DNA of 64,000 nt from Undaria pinnatifida (GCA_012845835.1 JABAKD010000029.1:9474231-9538230); one strand, 5' to 3'; shown: positions 22,291 to 33,000, counted from the stretch's first letter. Numbers and translations: made by a program. Notes: generated from the letters alone by a model not told the origin.

Positions 22291-22439
22291 TGCTACATCA
22301 ATTACGTGGGAGAATAGTGTGGGGGGTCATTTTTGCAGAGCACGCCGCTTTTTTTCCAACTGAAGATTGCAGAGTAAGCTTCGTATAATACCCTTACATA
22401 GCATGCCTGTTTGTTTCAATTGCTAACGTTTTTGTCATT

Positions 22440-22830
22440 CGACAATGTGCAGCGTGAGCTTCAACATCTATCACTTACGAATAAGCATTCCCCTGGAAGA
22501 AAGTAGAAGATAAAAACCGTTACTATTATTATTTCATTATTTTTTTTGCCCTTCGACAATGTAACGTACTGCAAGGTAGATGCCGTTCCGATGTAAATCG
22601 AATATCGTTCCATAAAGCAGTAGTATTTATGACCGGAACTATTTCAACATTTCCTTTCCCCACATAATCTTCTCGTTTTATCTACTACTTCATTTCCCTA
22701 TATCTGCTCATTTAGCTATTAGGCTACCCTAATCCTCATCAACATTCCCACCCCAGGACATTGGCCGCAGTCCTCCCGCTTCCTCTTCTTCTTTCCTTTC
22801 CCTCGCGGCTTGGCGCTTCCCTCAGCACTA
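22440..22830 (-). mobile_element. Inverted 3'-end fragment of RT-type element
   Basis: The reverse complement reproduces the coding end and 3' region seen at 25259-25505: CTAATCCTCATCAACATT, then CACCCCAGGACATTGGCCGC, here on the opposite strand. This is a fossil fragment facing the main copy. Confidence 0.6.
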
Positions 22831-22849
22831 GTCTATATTTAAATTGTAA

Positions 22850-23230
22850 TGTTTGCCGTTGGAGAATGTACAGCATGAACGCCGGCGTCGATCACACTCA
22901 CTTACAAACCACAAGCATACATTCCATCTTGCCCTGAGTGTACATGGTCTGTAAATTATATGCCATGCATGGTTTATCATTGTCACCCTCCGATGATACA
23001 GCATTAGACTAACAGCTAAAATGAACAGATATATGTATATAGGGAAAGGAAGTAGTGCTTGTAGACAAAATGAGAAGATGTGGGAGAAGGAAATGGGGGA
23101 CGGGTTGGCAGAAGGTAATAAAGACACTACTTACTGCTTTTTTGTGGGAGGATATTATATTTGCATCGGAACGGCATCTACATACGCTATGTCGTCGGAT
23201 GGCAAATTAAACTATAGTATACGGCACAGA
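22850..23230 (+). mobile_element. Direct 3'-end fragment of RT-type element
   Basis: GGGAAAGGAAGTAGTGCTTG, then GAGAAGATGTGGGAGAAGG, matches the region after the coding end at 25320-25505. With the inverted fragment at 22440-22830 it forms a spaced inverted pair upstream of the main element. Confidence 0.55.
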
Positions 23231-23284
23231 TAAACACGCGAGGGGGGATGGAGTTAGTCCGAAACGGGGGAGCGGAGCACAACT

Positions 23285-25310
23285 CGCGCGGATGTTGTCG
23301 CGCGTGACGGACAAGCACTCAGCCAACCTGGTTGCTGCCGGCTCTATGGTGCAACGGACCTCCTACCTTGAACGTGTAATGGGTCCAGAACTATCGCTGG
23401 CTGCATGCCAAGATGGCAACGCCTTGTGGATGCTGGAGAAACTGCTCGATCTCCCGGGTGCAGCAGAAGAATCGTCGGTTTTCGCGGACGGGTGCCCGAC
23501 GCATGCTGACCCTGCAACCCTATCAACGGGCGCAGGCGAGCCAGCCCACGGAGACCGGAGGGTTTGGGCTGTCGTCGGCTGAAGCCCGAAGGATGTCAGC
23601 AGCCGTTGGGCGCTTGGTGGCAACGGTGTCGGAGGTGCTTGCTGATCTGTACGGCGCTATTGGGGACAAAGTCCGGAGAGAGCTTCCCGATTATGACCTC
23701 GTGCGGTGCATCTGGAAAAAGTCCGGAGAGAGGTTTCCGATTCTGACCTCGTGCGGTGCATCTGGAACAGCGTCAGGGACCTCCGCGATGTGCATGGGAT
23801 TTCAGAGGAGGCCATGGCGAACATAATGCCGGAAAGCTTGCAAAGCCTTTAGAGCAGGAGAGCAAGATGCCTCAAGGCAATCAGTTGCAGACGTGTTGCC
23901 TGCACACGACGCCGAAACTATCTCAGCTCTAGTAATTGAAAACCCAGCATAGACTAAACTGATAAACTGAGCTCGTTATGAGAGGTGCGTCGCTTCGCTG
24001 GACCAGCTCCCCGAGACGAGGCCCCAGCGAGACGCAGGCGACTCTCAAGGCGAGAGGAAGACCGAGCCTTGGCCAAGGCCCGGCAACGGAGTCAATCGGG
24101 ATCAGGGGCTACCACCTTGTCCTTAGGGCGCGGCCTGTGGACTCAGCTGGAAGCATCCCTGCATCAGAGTTCATGACTGCAGGGAAGATTTTTATGGGGA
24201 TGGAGGAATTCCTGGCGGCGAGGTGTCCGTGCTGCGGTGAAGCGGAGGTTAGTACGCGGCATGCACGATTGTGTCAACGATCAGACGCGCAGGTGAACCA
24301 GCGCCTACCCCATGTGCACGCGCTCTCCCGCAACCTTAAAAGCATGTTCATCTGTCACCAAGTGGAAAGCGGAGCTCCGTTCCACGCAAACAGGGATTTG
24401 GCGAATGGACATTGTTATTGGGGCGAGTGGACTTCGAGACGCTACGGCACCAGAGTATCGCGACAAATCAGTACTCTTCGACGTCACGTACGCGGGCCCG
24501 CTTGCGGGGGTCCACATGCGGGCAGGCAGCGCGGATCAAAACGGATAAGCTGCTTCCAGTTCCGAGGCGCGCAAGCGCAACCACTACTCTCGTCCGGGAC
24601 AGGTTTCCTTCGACGAGCGGAGCTACAAACTCGCCACCCTCGCGGTGGAAAGCTTTGGGCGCCTCGGTAAAGAAGGCAGCGACGTGATCGATCAGGTGGA
24701 GGAAATCATCTTCGGAGGGACGTGTTAAGGTTATTAGTGGGGTATTAGTCTGTTTGGCCACTTGCAAAAGGTTAACCAATAGCTTACCCAAACTAAGCCT
24801 TGTAACACTCTCCCCCCCTGAAACGGCGGGATAGCAGGTCGGCCGGACATACCGGCGGACCTGTCAATACATCCAAGCCGTTTTATTTCCTGGGTATACC
24901 GGGGAGAGTATTTTTTAATTTCAACCTGGGGAAAGTCTGAAAAAGTTTATTATGGTGGATATGGGATTTGAACCCACGACCCCAAAAAAGCATGGTCTGT
25001 CGATGACGCCATTTGTTAAGGTATTAGTGGGGTATTAGTCCGTTTGGCCACTTGCAAAAGGTTAACCAATGGCTTCCCCAAACTAAGCCTTGTAACAGAC
25101 GGACGCATCGTCCCTATCAATAGCGCGGAAAGGCGTGTGCGAGGAGTGCCTATCCAAATCATCTCTGTGACCACTCAGGTCGCGATTTCGCGCAAAGTTT
25201 GTCGATATAGACCAGCTCTGAGGGACCGCCAGGCCTCGAGGGGAAGGGATGAAGAAGCGGGACGACTACGGCCACTGGCCTGGGGTGGTAATGTTGATGA
25301 GGATTAAGGT
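23285..25310 (+). mobile_element. Broken reverse-transcriptase-type retroelement, 3' part
   Basis: This is a fossil coding remnant, probably from a non-LTR (LINE-type) element, though the class is not certain without a search. Recognisable parts in order: a helical segment (GLSSAEARRMSAAVG, 23570s), a zinc-finger-like block (ARCPCCGEAEVSTRHARLC, near 24215), and a conserved C-terminal stretch (YRDKSVLFDVTYAGPLAGV, then KLATLAVESFGRLGKEGSDV). It continues beyond the TRIM insertion as IISVTTQVAISRKVCRY. It is broken by several frame breaks and internal loss, and it lacks an identifiable catalytic reverse-transcriptase core. A short internal tandem duplication lies near 23665-23765. Confidence 0.65.
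24719..25101 (-). mobile_element. TRIM element nested in RT-type element
   Basis: A terminal-repeat retrotransposon in miniature, 24723-25097 (375 bp), non-coding. Its terminal repeats are 24723-24807 and 25014-25097, about 4% apart, with TGTTA..TAACA ends. Read on the minus strand, a primer-binding-like TGGCGTCATCGACAGACC starts two bases after the left repeat, and a purine tract AGGGGGGAGAG precedes the right repeat. GACG flanks both ends (24719-24722 and 25098-25101), a 4-bp target duplication. The insertion splits the conserved C-terminal region of the host retroelement, so it is younger than that element. Confidence 0.75.
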
Positions 25311-25512
25311 AGAATAATAGCTAAGACAGATGTAGAGGGAAAGGAAGCAGTAGATGAAAAGAGAAGATGTGGGGAAAGGAAATGGGGAAATTGTTGGCAG
25401 AAGATACCACTGATGTATGGAGGGATTATTCGACTTCATAGATACCACTGCTCTATGGAAGGATATTCGATTTACACCGCATCTATCTACGCTATATCGT
25501 CGGAGGGCAAAA
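25311..25512 (+). repeat. Left arm of long imperfect inverted repeat
   Basis: The 3' region of the RT-type element (GGGAAAGGAAGCAGTAGATG, then GGTTGTTGGCAG-like and CTACGCTATATCGTCGG). It is mirrored by 25515-25705 in inverted orientation, with the symmetry centre near 25512. Confidence 0.65.
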
Positions 25513-25910
25513 ATAAAAACCATAATATAGCGTAGATACATGTCGTTCCGACATATAAATCGAAGCTCTTTCCACTAAGCAGTAGTAGCGTCCCCCCTAT
25601 GACCCTCTGCCAACCATTTCCCAATTTCCTTTCCCCACGACCTTCATTTTAGCTACTACTACCGATATGGTCCATCGTAATTATCATCAACACTTCATCC
25701 CCCCCAGGTCATCGCTCAAATGTTGGAGAGGCGTCTCTATTAGGGGTAGGAACGGTGCTTCGTCTCCAAAGGGATGCGTGGTCAATGGTCAATGGTCGAA
25801 AGACTAGGGCAAGCAACAAATGAGTACGCTCCCCCCCCCCCCCGCCCGAGGTCATTGGCCGCAGTCCTTCGGTTTCTTCCCCCCTTGCCCTGGCCGCGGT
25901 CCCTCAGGGC
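25513..25910 (-). mobile_element. Inverted 3'-end copy with inserted short element
   Basis: Inverted copy of the RT-type element's 3' end: AACCATTTCCCAATTTCC, CCCACGACC, and after the insertion CATTGGCCGCAGTCC. The 136-bp element at 25713-25848 interrupts it. Confidence 0.6.
25706..25855 (-). mobile_element. 136-bp short mobile element with AGGTCAT TSD
   Basis: The element is 25713-25848, flanked by AGGTCAT on both sides (25706-25712 and 25849-25855). The two flanks rejoin the interrupted host sequence exactly. Internal core: GGGATGCGTGGTCAATGGTC. Related copies lie at 53695-53805 (opposite strand, nearly full length) and 9553-9615 (partial). There is no coding region and no obvious terminal inverted repeat. 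I do not recognise a tRNA promoter in it. Confidence 0.7.
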
Positions 25911-26870
25911 TGTTAACAGTAGTCCGTATCGTTATTTTCGGGATGTTTTCCGCAGACGAAGACTAAAGCATACACCAGTACTTGGTTATGATAATTATTA
26001 CACTACAGTACTGATTAATTAAGCGTTATTTCGTTCTTGCCTTTCGACGCATTATTTCGTTTGCCTTTCGGAATTTTATTTCGTTTGCCTTTCCACTTGG
26101 TCTGTCGCTTACCAGTACAGTAGAAGTAGTGTCTGGACCGCCGATATTCCACACCCTGTACAAAATGATCGTATTCATATGATATCGTTTTCCGTTTTAC
26201 CTCCCGGATATTGGTCCCCAGAATGTTTCGCACGCATATGTAAGGAATATTTTTTTCGTATTTTAAACGTAAGTACCAGGTGTGTCACGCAGCAGCAAGG
26301 AGTGGGGGTTGGGCCGACCGTGAACGAGCGCATTCGGTAGCAGCAATCAATGCATTTACTACCCGGCTCATTATAGTTAACGGAGCTCCGTTCGTATCCT
26401 ACTGTTTTTATTATTTTTCTCGCCTTCCGGCAATGTGCAACGTGCAGCGTTTTAGTGCCAATCGCTAAATATGACCACCAATCATGAAAATTGAAAAAAG
26501 ACTACTACAAAAGCGTACAAGTGCGACAAAATCGTATCCATAAGTATGTATGGTAGTTCTGTCTAACGATCGATAATAGTAATAATGTCGATCATCACGT
26601 CTGTGTACTATTGACAATATAGATGGGTCAAGGAGTGGATAAAAATTCCCACATTTTTTGTTCATTTAACCGTTGCTGTTATTTGGTACTGGCCGGGTAT
26701 ATTGATTGTACAATGAGCAACACGCGAGCACGCTGGTAATGACGACGGCGCACGCACATGCTTCGCCCGGTTATACGTAACACACGCGGGGGCGGGGGCT
26801 TTGCCGTGGCGGGCTGATGCCCGCCTGCGGCTCCGCGCATATGGCCGAGACGCGTGCTTCGACAGAGGCG
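25911..26870. other. Intergenic, no supported gene
   Basis: AT-rich. A short internal repeat (CGTTATTTCGTTTGCCTTTCG-like, three times near 26020-26090) is the only structure seen. Confidence 0.4.
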
Positions 26871-26877
26871 CACCACG

Positions 26878-27095
26878 TTTTTTCTGAGGTTTCCTCTTTT
26901 TGGAAGCTTAAGACATGTCCCTCCCAAAAAATGATTATTAGGAGGAAAATTAAACGGCTACAATACCGGATGAAAAATTCATGGCCTAGGTATACAACGA
27001 GAATATCATGAAAAAAAAATGGCCCATTTCCGGACGATTTTGGTATTAAGGAGCCCCGTCATCCAGAAAACACAGTCATAGCCAAAAAAAGGTAT
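26878..27095 (+). repeat. AAGGAGCCCC dispersed family, copy 2
   Basis: TTTTCTGAGGTTTCCTC at the start, TTAAGGAGCCCCGTCATCCA near the end, and a shared middle block AGGAGGAAAATTAA..GGATGAAAAATTCATGGCCTAG. Closest to copy 3 at 31375. Confidence 0.75.
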
Positions 27096-27099
27096 ACCT

Positions 27100-28340
27100 T
27101 TATCATACCCTTCGTCGAAGATGTCATAGTAGGCAAACAGAGGCCGCAAACGCGACATTACGTACTGCCAAGGGGTGAAAAGGTTAGGCATGGTTGAGTG
27201 CAGAGCAAGAACACCGGACGTTTCCCCAGGTCGAACCGGGAGGGGCGAGCAAGTTGAGACTCGTCCAAGAAACAGCGCGCCGAGAGGTGGACCTCAGCTG
27301 GAGTTATCTCGAGGACGGTTCAAACCCTGGTCAAAAACGGGAGACCCTTCGGCTGCTCTTCTCGTCCAATCTCCGGATAATCCTCCTCGTATTTATCGTA
27401 CGCAAGGCACGCGCAAACACGCAGTGGCACACGCAATCCGCGAATAGTGCACACAATGCCCTCGTCGTACTGCATGCATATACTTGAAGAGTCGGAGGTG
27501 GGGCGTGCAACAGCAGGGAAACACGTCGTCGGTCGGCGAGAAGGTTATGCGCCCTCCCATATTCGAATATTACATACAAGTACAGTATTTTACGTAGCAA
27601 GTAAGTATAATTGATTTCCATGTTCAAGGAGATTTGTTTGCCATGCTCGACAGGGGACGATGATACACATGTAGGTGGTGAGTGAGGTGGAAACGTATAG
27701 AGAAGGGGGGGGGGTGAAGATTACATAGCTCATGTATAGTCTACTGTTGTAAGACATTATTGATTGGTACTTTCTTTTAAAGTGAGAGTAAGACGCATAA
27801 TAGGCATGTAAAACATACAGGGGTTGTGAGATTAAATTGGTTATACCGTGGGGGCCCAAACAACAAATCCTGAATCAACACGATTTTTTTTTCTTCACAC
27901 TGTATTTGACCTTTTTTGGAGGGGGGGGGTACCAGACCACCATCCCCTACCCAAATAAGCCATACTAAATCCTATATAAATTTTTCCCCACACTATAATT
28001 CCAAGATAAATACTTACTTTTTTGTGTTGGATGGAGACGATTTGTATAATAATAGCAGGTACAGTACACACGAAGAATGGTTCGACATGCTGCCACTGTT
28101 GTCGTCGTTCCTCCACCAATTGTATTCCGTGTTAGCGCACACACAATCAGAGCGACATCACGCCGGAAGCATGAAGTAGGTGCAGAAGGGTGCGAGGTTT
28201 TGTGGATGCTACACAGCAGTAGTAGTAGTAGTAGGTGTTCTTTTTGTTGGGTTTCCCGTGGTTTCCTTCTGCTATTTTTTCAAAGTGTTTATCAGCTAGG
28301 TGAACGTTTAGGCATATATATGTTGCTCATGTTCGGCTGA
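27100..28340. other. Intergenic, no supported gene
   Basis: Two overlapping open frames at 27175-27487 (+) have mixed composition but no recognised domain or splice context. The remainder is AT-rich spacer. Confidence 0.3.
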
Positions 28341-28351
28341 CGAACTACTGA

Positions 28352-28587
28352 TTCTACGATAGCCCCCCCAAAAACCAGCGATTTTGTTTAACCAACGTTT
28401 CATGGCTGCTCGACACAAGGAAGGATACTATCGAAAACATACTATTCACACATTTTCTTGTGTGCAAAGGTCTTTCGATCGATGACGTCGGGGGGTCGAG
28501 GTACACCGTATTTCAGGAGAAACAATCGAGAGCTGGTTTTGAAACCGGCGATTTCGTTAAAGAAAAGTTGGGGGGGCTACCGTAGAA
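28352..28587. mobile_element. MITE-like element with ~40-bp TIRs
   Basis: 236 bp bounded by inverted repeats. The left end TTCTACGATAGCCCCCCC, then CAGCGATTTTGTTTAACC, pairs with the reverse complement of the right end AAACCGGCGATTTCGTTAAAG..GGGGGGGCTACCGTAGAA. Fragments occur at 1705-1805 (left half) and near 44540-44570 (right end). No target duplication is convincing. Non-coding. Confidence 0.65.
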
Positions 28588-28589
28588 CG

Positions 28590-29040
28590 ACTCGAACCAA
28601 AAATATAATAATAGTCGCCATTATTGTTGTTACTCCATCCACTACTGTATTATTAATTTCGTGTCACACAATATGTATATGCTCAAACGAATGGCGTGGA
28701 GATCAAGCGAGCGAAAGGATGAGCGCGGCATTCAAAGCCGCGCGCGTACCCATCCATGCATTTAGCGCATATTAAAGGTAGACCAGGTTTCCCTTTTTGT
28801 ATACGACGGCCATTTTCATAATAATACTAATGAGTCCCCCCCATCCATGTAAAAACACGCCTCTCACTACGTGAGCTAGAGACCGCCATACGGTGCTGTT
28901 TTTTTTTTCAACTTGTTTCTATGCTTCGGCGGTGACCGAGATGGCGGTCCAGTTAAATGATATTGTGCGGGTCCACCTGACTTAACTCCGCGCAAGGCGG
29001 GCGGTATCACATAGTGTCCATGTGGCGGTCAGGCACTCAG
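28590..29040. other. Intergenic with spaced dyad
   Basis: GACCGCCAT at about 28872 is mirrored by ATGGCGGTC near 28940, giving a possible long-loop hairpin. No gene is supported. Confidence 0.4.
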
Positions 29041-29043
29041 CAG

Positions 29044-29430
29044 TGTTGAGGTAATTAGTGGGGTATTAGACTAGTCTGTTTGACCACTTGTAACTGGTTA
29101 ACCAATAGCTTACCCAAAACTAAGCCTTATAACACTCTCCCCCCCTGAAACGGCGGGATAGCAGGTCGGCCGGATATACGGGCGGACCTGTCATTTTATC
29201 CAAGAGCCGTTTTGTTTCCTGGGGTGGTACCAGGGAGAGTTTTTTTCAAGTTCGACACGGGGAAAATCTGAAAAAGTTTATTGTTGTGGATGGTGGGGAT
29301 CAAACCCACGACCCAAAAAACCCATGGTCCTGCCGACGACGCCATTTGTTAAGGTATTAGTGGGGTATTAAACCGTTTGACCACTTGCAACTGGTTAACC
29401 AATAGCTTACCCAAACTAAGCCTTAGAACA
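29044..29430 (-). mobile_element. Second TRIM element, older copy
   Basis: Same family and orientation as the TRIM at 24723. The terminal repeats are 29044-29134 and 29347-29430, clearly more diverged from each other (roughly 10%). The minus strand shows TGGCGTCGTCGGCAGGACC two bases after the repeat and a GGGGGGAGAG purine tract before the other repeat. No clear target duplication. Non-coding fossil. Confidence 0.7.
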
Positions 29431-29544
29431 CCAGGGAGTTACATACCGAAAATATCCCCATTGCTGCTTTTTCTGGAAATGGCCACACCAGGAAAAAAAG
29501 AAAAAAATCGAAGCTGTCATCCGATAGGCAAGGAAGGGAGTAAT

Positions 29545-29790
29545 ACGCACATGGTGCGGAAGTCCGCCTCGCAAGTGATTCTTAGTAGGATGCGGCTCGC
29601 CCTTCATTCATGCGACTCGGCGAACACCTCACGGCGCTTCGCGCTTGGTGCACGCGATGTCTGCGTGTGGCTGGTTACAACCCGACTTGGTTCGTCCCGG
29701 CATTGTAGGGAAATGGAAGGGTGTGTGATCATACGACTATGACCCATGCATGACATGAGTACCCCCCCGCACGTCTTCAACGAAAGAGAA
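29545..29790 (+). repeat. CTCACGGCGCTTCGCGC dispersed family, copy 1
   Basis: Shares ATGCGACTCGGCGAACACC, TCACGGCGCTTCGCGCTTGG, GTCCCGGCAT and CATGCATGACATGAGTACC with 32700-33000. Non-coding; class unknown. Confidence 0.7.
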
Positions 29791-29879
29791 ACGAGGAGTA
29801 GAACAAGACGAGAGTCGCCGCATACCACTGCCATAATCTAGTAAAACCCCGCATAATAATCGATGAGCAGACACTACTA

Positions 29880-30045
29880 CTAGTGGGTGGGAATGCTAAA
29901 TAAACCCTCTGCGCGATAAAAACGGAGGCAGGCACTGAGAGGGGGGGGGGGTTGACCTACACACCACCGTCATCAATATTATTGTCGCTGGGGACAAGCG
30001 GCGAGCATCCTCTCTAGTCATAATTTCATGCAATTGTTCCAACAA
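29880..30045. other. Spacer before G-rich repeat
   Basis: No supported gene. Contains a short G run at 29941-29951. Confidence 0.4.
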
Positions 30046-31185
30046 CGTCGTCAGGTGTGAGTTCGATACATACCGCGGGTCGATACTCATCTTTGCAAGC
30101 TGCGGTCTACACCGTCCGCCCGTTTTTAGCTTGTAAGTCGTCACGATTCGACATTGTTAATGGTAAATATATTATAAAAAATGAAAATACACTCCAGCTG
30201 TGAGATCGAAGATTTCGTGGAAACTCATCTTTGCAAGCTGTGTGTGATACTCCGATCGCGTATTACGAGTTGTGTGTCATCATTAAGGATATAGGTCGGC
30301 GACTCCCCTTACGACTACAGTGTAGCTATCAGGGTCAACAGGGTGATGTTAGTCAGTCCGTGCGCGGAAACTATAAAAACCGTTTCTGAGGGGGACAAAA
30401 TCTGACAGCTGTGGAGGGAAATGTATCCGTTTATCAAGTGAATCCTGTAAGTCGAATAACCGGTGAGGGGGGGGCGGAGTTTTGAAGGACGTGGGGGCCT
30501 GGTTTTGATCAAAAGCGAGCGGGGTTGGAGGGGGGGGGGAAGGGGCGGGGGGGGGGGGGGTGGGGGGGGGGCGGGGGGCGGACGGGCGGGCAATTTGTGC
30601 GTGGAAGCTATATATCCTTTTAAGCGGATAAATCTGACGGTTTTGGAAAGGAAAAAAAAAAAAAAAATGCACCAGTTTATCATAGGGGGGGGGGGGGGGG
30701 ATTGGGGCGGGGGGGAGGCGTGTGGGGCAGCTCAATCTGTGCGTGGAAACTATACATTATTTTGAGGGGATAAATGTGACGGTTTTGGAAAGAATGCATC
30801 AGTTTATCATATATATCCTGGGGTAAGTCGTACAATCAGTGAGTAGAGAGAGGGCGGAGTGTTCGAGGAGGTGGGGGTGGGATGGGGTGGGGTTTTTTTG
30901 GGGAGGTGGGGGGTGGGGGCGGGGGAGGGGGCGGGGGGAAAGGAAGGGTTTTAGGTGAGGGGTTTGTTATACGTGTGGTGCTAGGTCTAGGTGATGGTGC
31001 GGGTGGTGGGGAAGAAGGGGGCGTTCGGCGCGGGGGGGGGGGGGGGAGGAAAGCAGCGGCATTGATGGCTCTAAAAACATAATGAGGTGATATCCAGTGC
31101 GTGAAGTGTTTATTTATCTGGCGGATTTCGATATTAGGTGGGGCGTTTGAGCAAGGGAGAGCGAGAAGGGGGAGATTTTTCAGGA
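30045..31185 (+). repeat. G-rich dispersed family, long copy
   Basis: Begins around ACTCATCTTTGCAAGCTG, then CACTCCAGCTGTGAGATCG, ATAGGTCGGCGACTCCCC and CAGGGTCAACAGGGTGATGT. It then alternates G-runs with conserved islands (GTGCGTGGAAACTAT; GTGCTAGGTCTAGGTGATGG; GGCGGATTTCGATATTAGG). The same order appears inverted at 57335-58520. Partial copies are at 42185-42330 and 17088-17225. It does not encode a protein I recognise, and the Gly/Pro frames are by-products of G-runs. Confidence 0.75.
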
Positions 31186-31374
31186 GGTCATATATACATC
31201 AGCAATAGTCTCATTAAAGATGATTCTTGTCAGTAAGCATGAGGTCGTCACTTGGTAACACTTACTGCCATCTGGTATACACACTGCAAGTAGTTAAGCA
31301 CAACGGGGAGAGCCTAAATCAATATCAACAACGAACATTAGGCGCGTGCTACGCTAGAGGTGCACCACTTTTTT

Positions 31375-31605
31375 TTTCCTGAGATTCCTCGAGTTGGGAG
31401 CTTTGAGACCTCTCCCCATAAAACCATTTGGAGAAACAGTAAAACTGCTACACCGGATAAAAAAAACAACAACCATGACCTAGGTGCACAACGACAAAAT
31501 CATGAAAAAAAAATAAATGGGGCGTATTTCCGACGATAGTATTAGTAGGTTAAGGAGCCCCGTCATTCAGAAATACATTTTCGCCAAAAAACGGTATACC
31601 TCTAT
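31375..31605 (+). repeat. AAGGAGCCCC dispersed family, copy 3
   Basis: TTTTTTCCTGAGATTCCTCG at the start and GGTTAAGGAGCCCCGTCATT at the end, followed by CGCCAAAAAACGGTATACC as in copy 2. Confidence 0.75.
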
Positions 31606-31609
31606 CGTA

Positions 31610-32700
31610 GCGGGCGTCATTTTTTTTTTTTCAAATGAAACATGATGAGATGGCAAGTTCACGTTTTGAGCGATAAGCGATATGAAAATTATTATTCCTT
31701 GTTGTTACGGCAACAAGAAGAGGTAAGATTCAATGTCGTATTATAGATTTTTTTCTCGTGTATTTTACATCGATTTTCTCTCTTCTCAATTAAACCAAAG
31801 AAAATATCGAAGACCTTGGGTTGAACATTTTGTCATTGATTTTGTGTGTAACGCGTCGCCCCACCATATGGGGAGAAAAAAGAAGAAGAAAAAAGTTCCT
31901 TTGTTCTTTATTGTTCTTCGCCTTGTCTTCTCTCGCTCCTCTCTCCTTGTCCTTCTTTCATCGTTTTCTCTCCTTTTTTTTGCTTGACTCTCTTTTGCTC
32001 AGTGGGTTCCACGGGAAAGGCGAGTTCCAACCTCGTCCCCCCATGAGCCTCGGGCAAGAAAAAACACCGTACAACTCGCTCTCTGCCGAATCAGCTACAC
32101 AGTGTAGTAGTAGTTGCCGCCGCCGCTCCCAGGCACACTAACTGACATCTGTATATATGTGGATTACCACACCACAGCAGGTGATAAAAGTCCTCCACAA
32201 AGCAAAAGGTCATATCCGCACTCCAACCAGTGCCGTGTGACACTCAAAACGGATTGGAAAAAGAGACCAAACACCGACTTGCGCTTATTTTCGTGAAGGC
32301 GTCTTTGAAAGCACATCATGTGCATGCAGCCACCCAGGCCAACTAGTGTACGCACACTTATTGTAGCAAGCACGCGAGCAATAGAGAAAGGTCGCAAAAC
32401 CTTCAAAACAAGATTTTTGATGTTTAAAGAATAATATTACGCCCACCATTCCCCCCCCCCATCCATGTGTTTGGATGCCTGTGGGTATTGTGTCACTTGT
32501 TGATCGCTGCTCCTTATCCTCCTGGTACATGCCGACTGTCGTTGAAGACGAACAAAATAAAATACCGGCCATATTTTTCCCCCTCCCCCAAAACGCCTCC
32601 GTTGGCTTGGATTGGGTGTGATTCCCCCCCTCCTTCCCCGGCCACATCAAAAAACAAACTTACGTGCGCATAGTTCAAAGTATGAAAAAAGGTACGTACA
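31610..32700. other. Intergenic, no supported gene
   Basis: AT-rich and pyrimidine-rich. An AGGTGATAAAAGTCC motif near 32178 recalls the 15.3-16 kb motif cluster. No gene is supported. Confidence 0.35.
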
Positions 32701-33000
32701 AAAGTGCCGAAGCCCGCCTCACAACAAGTGGTTCTTCGTAAGACGCATCTCACCAGTCATGCGACTCGCCGATTACCCCCCCTAAGCCCGGTTCACTGAG
32801 TGGTTCATAATAAGATGCATCTCACTATTCATGCGACTCGGCGAACACCTCACGGCGCTTCGCGCTTGGTGCACGTGATGCCTTCCTGGTCTATGAAACC
32901 CGACGTGCTCCGTCCCGGCATAGTAGGAATGCTAGGGTCTATAACATATGGACATACGACCACGGCCATGCATGAAATGAGTTCACCCCCCCCCCCCCGC
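32700..33000 (+). repeat. CTCACGGCGCTTCGCGC dispersed family, copy 2
   Basis: Matches 29545-29790. Its first ~85 bp (GTGGTTCTTCGTAAGACGC) is repeated at 32800 (GTGGTTCATAATAAGATGC), a small internal duplication. It ends in a C run at 32985-33004. Confidence 0.7.

Noticed and set aside
24950-25000. A tRNA gene on the minus strand
   Set aside because: Only a T-arm and CCA-like end are present. There is no D-arm or acceptor partner, and the segment is an integral part of the TRIM interior.
22015-27095. Short terminal inverted repeats (TTTCTGAG..CAGAAA) for the AAGGAGCCCC family
   Set aside because: The match is only six to seven bases and not consistent between copies, so it is listed as an unclassified repeat rather than a MITE.
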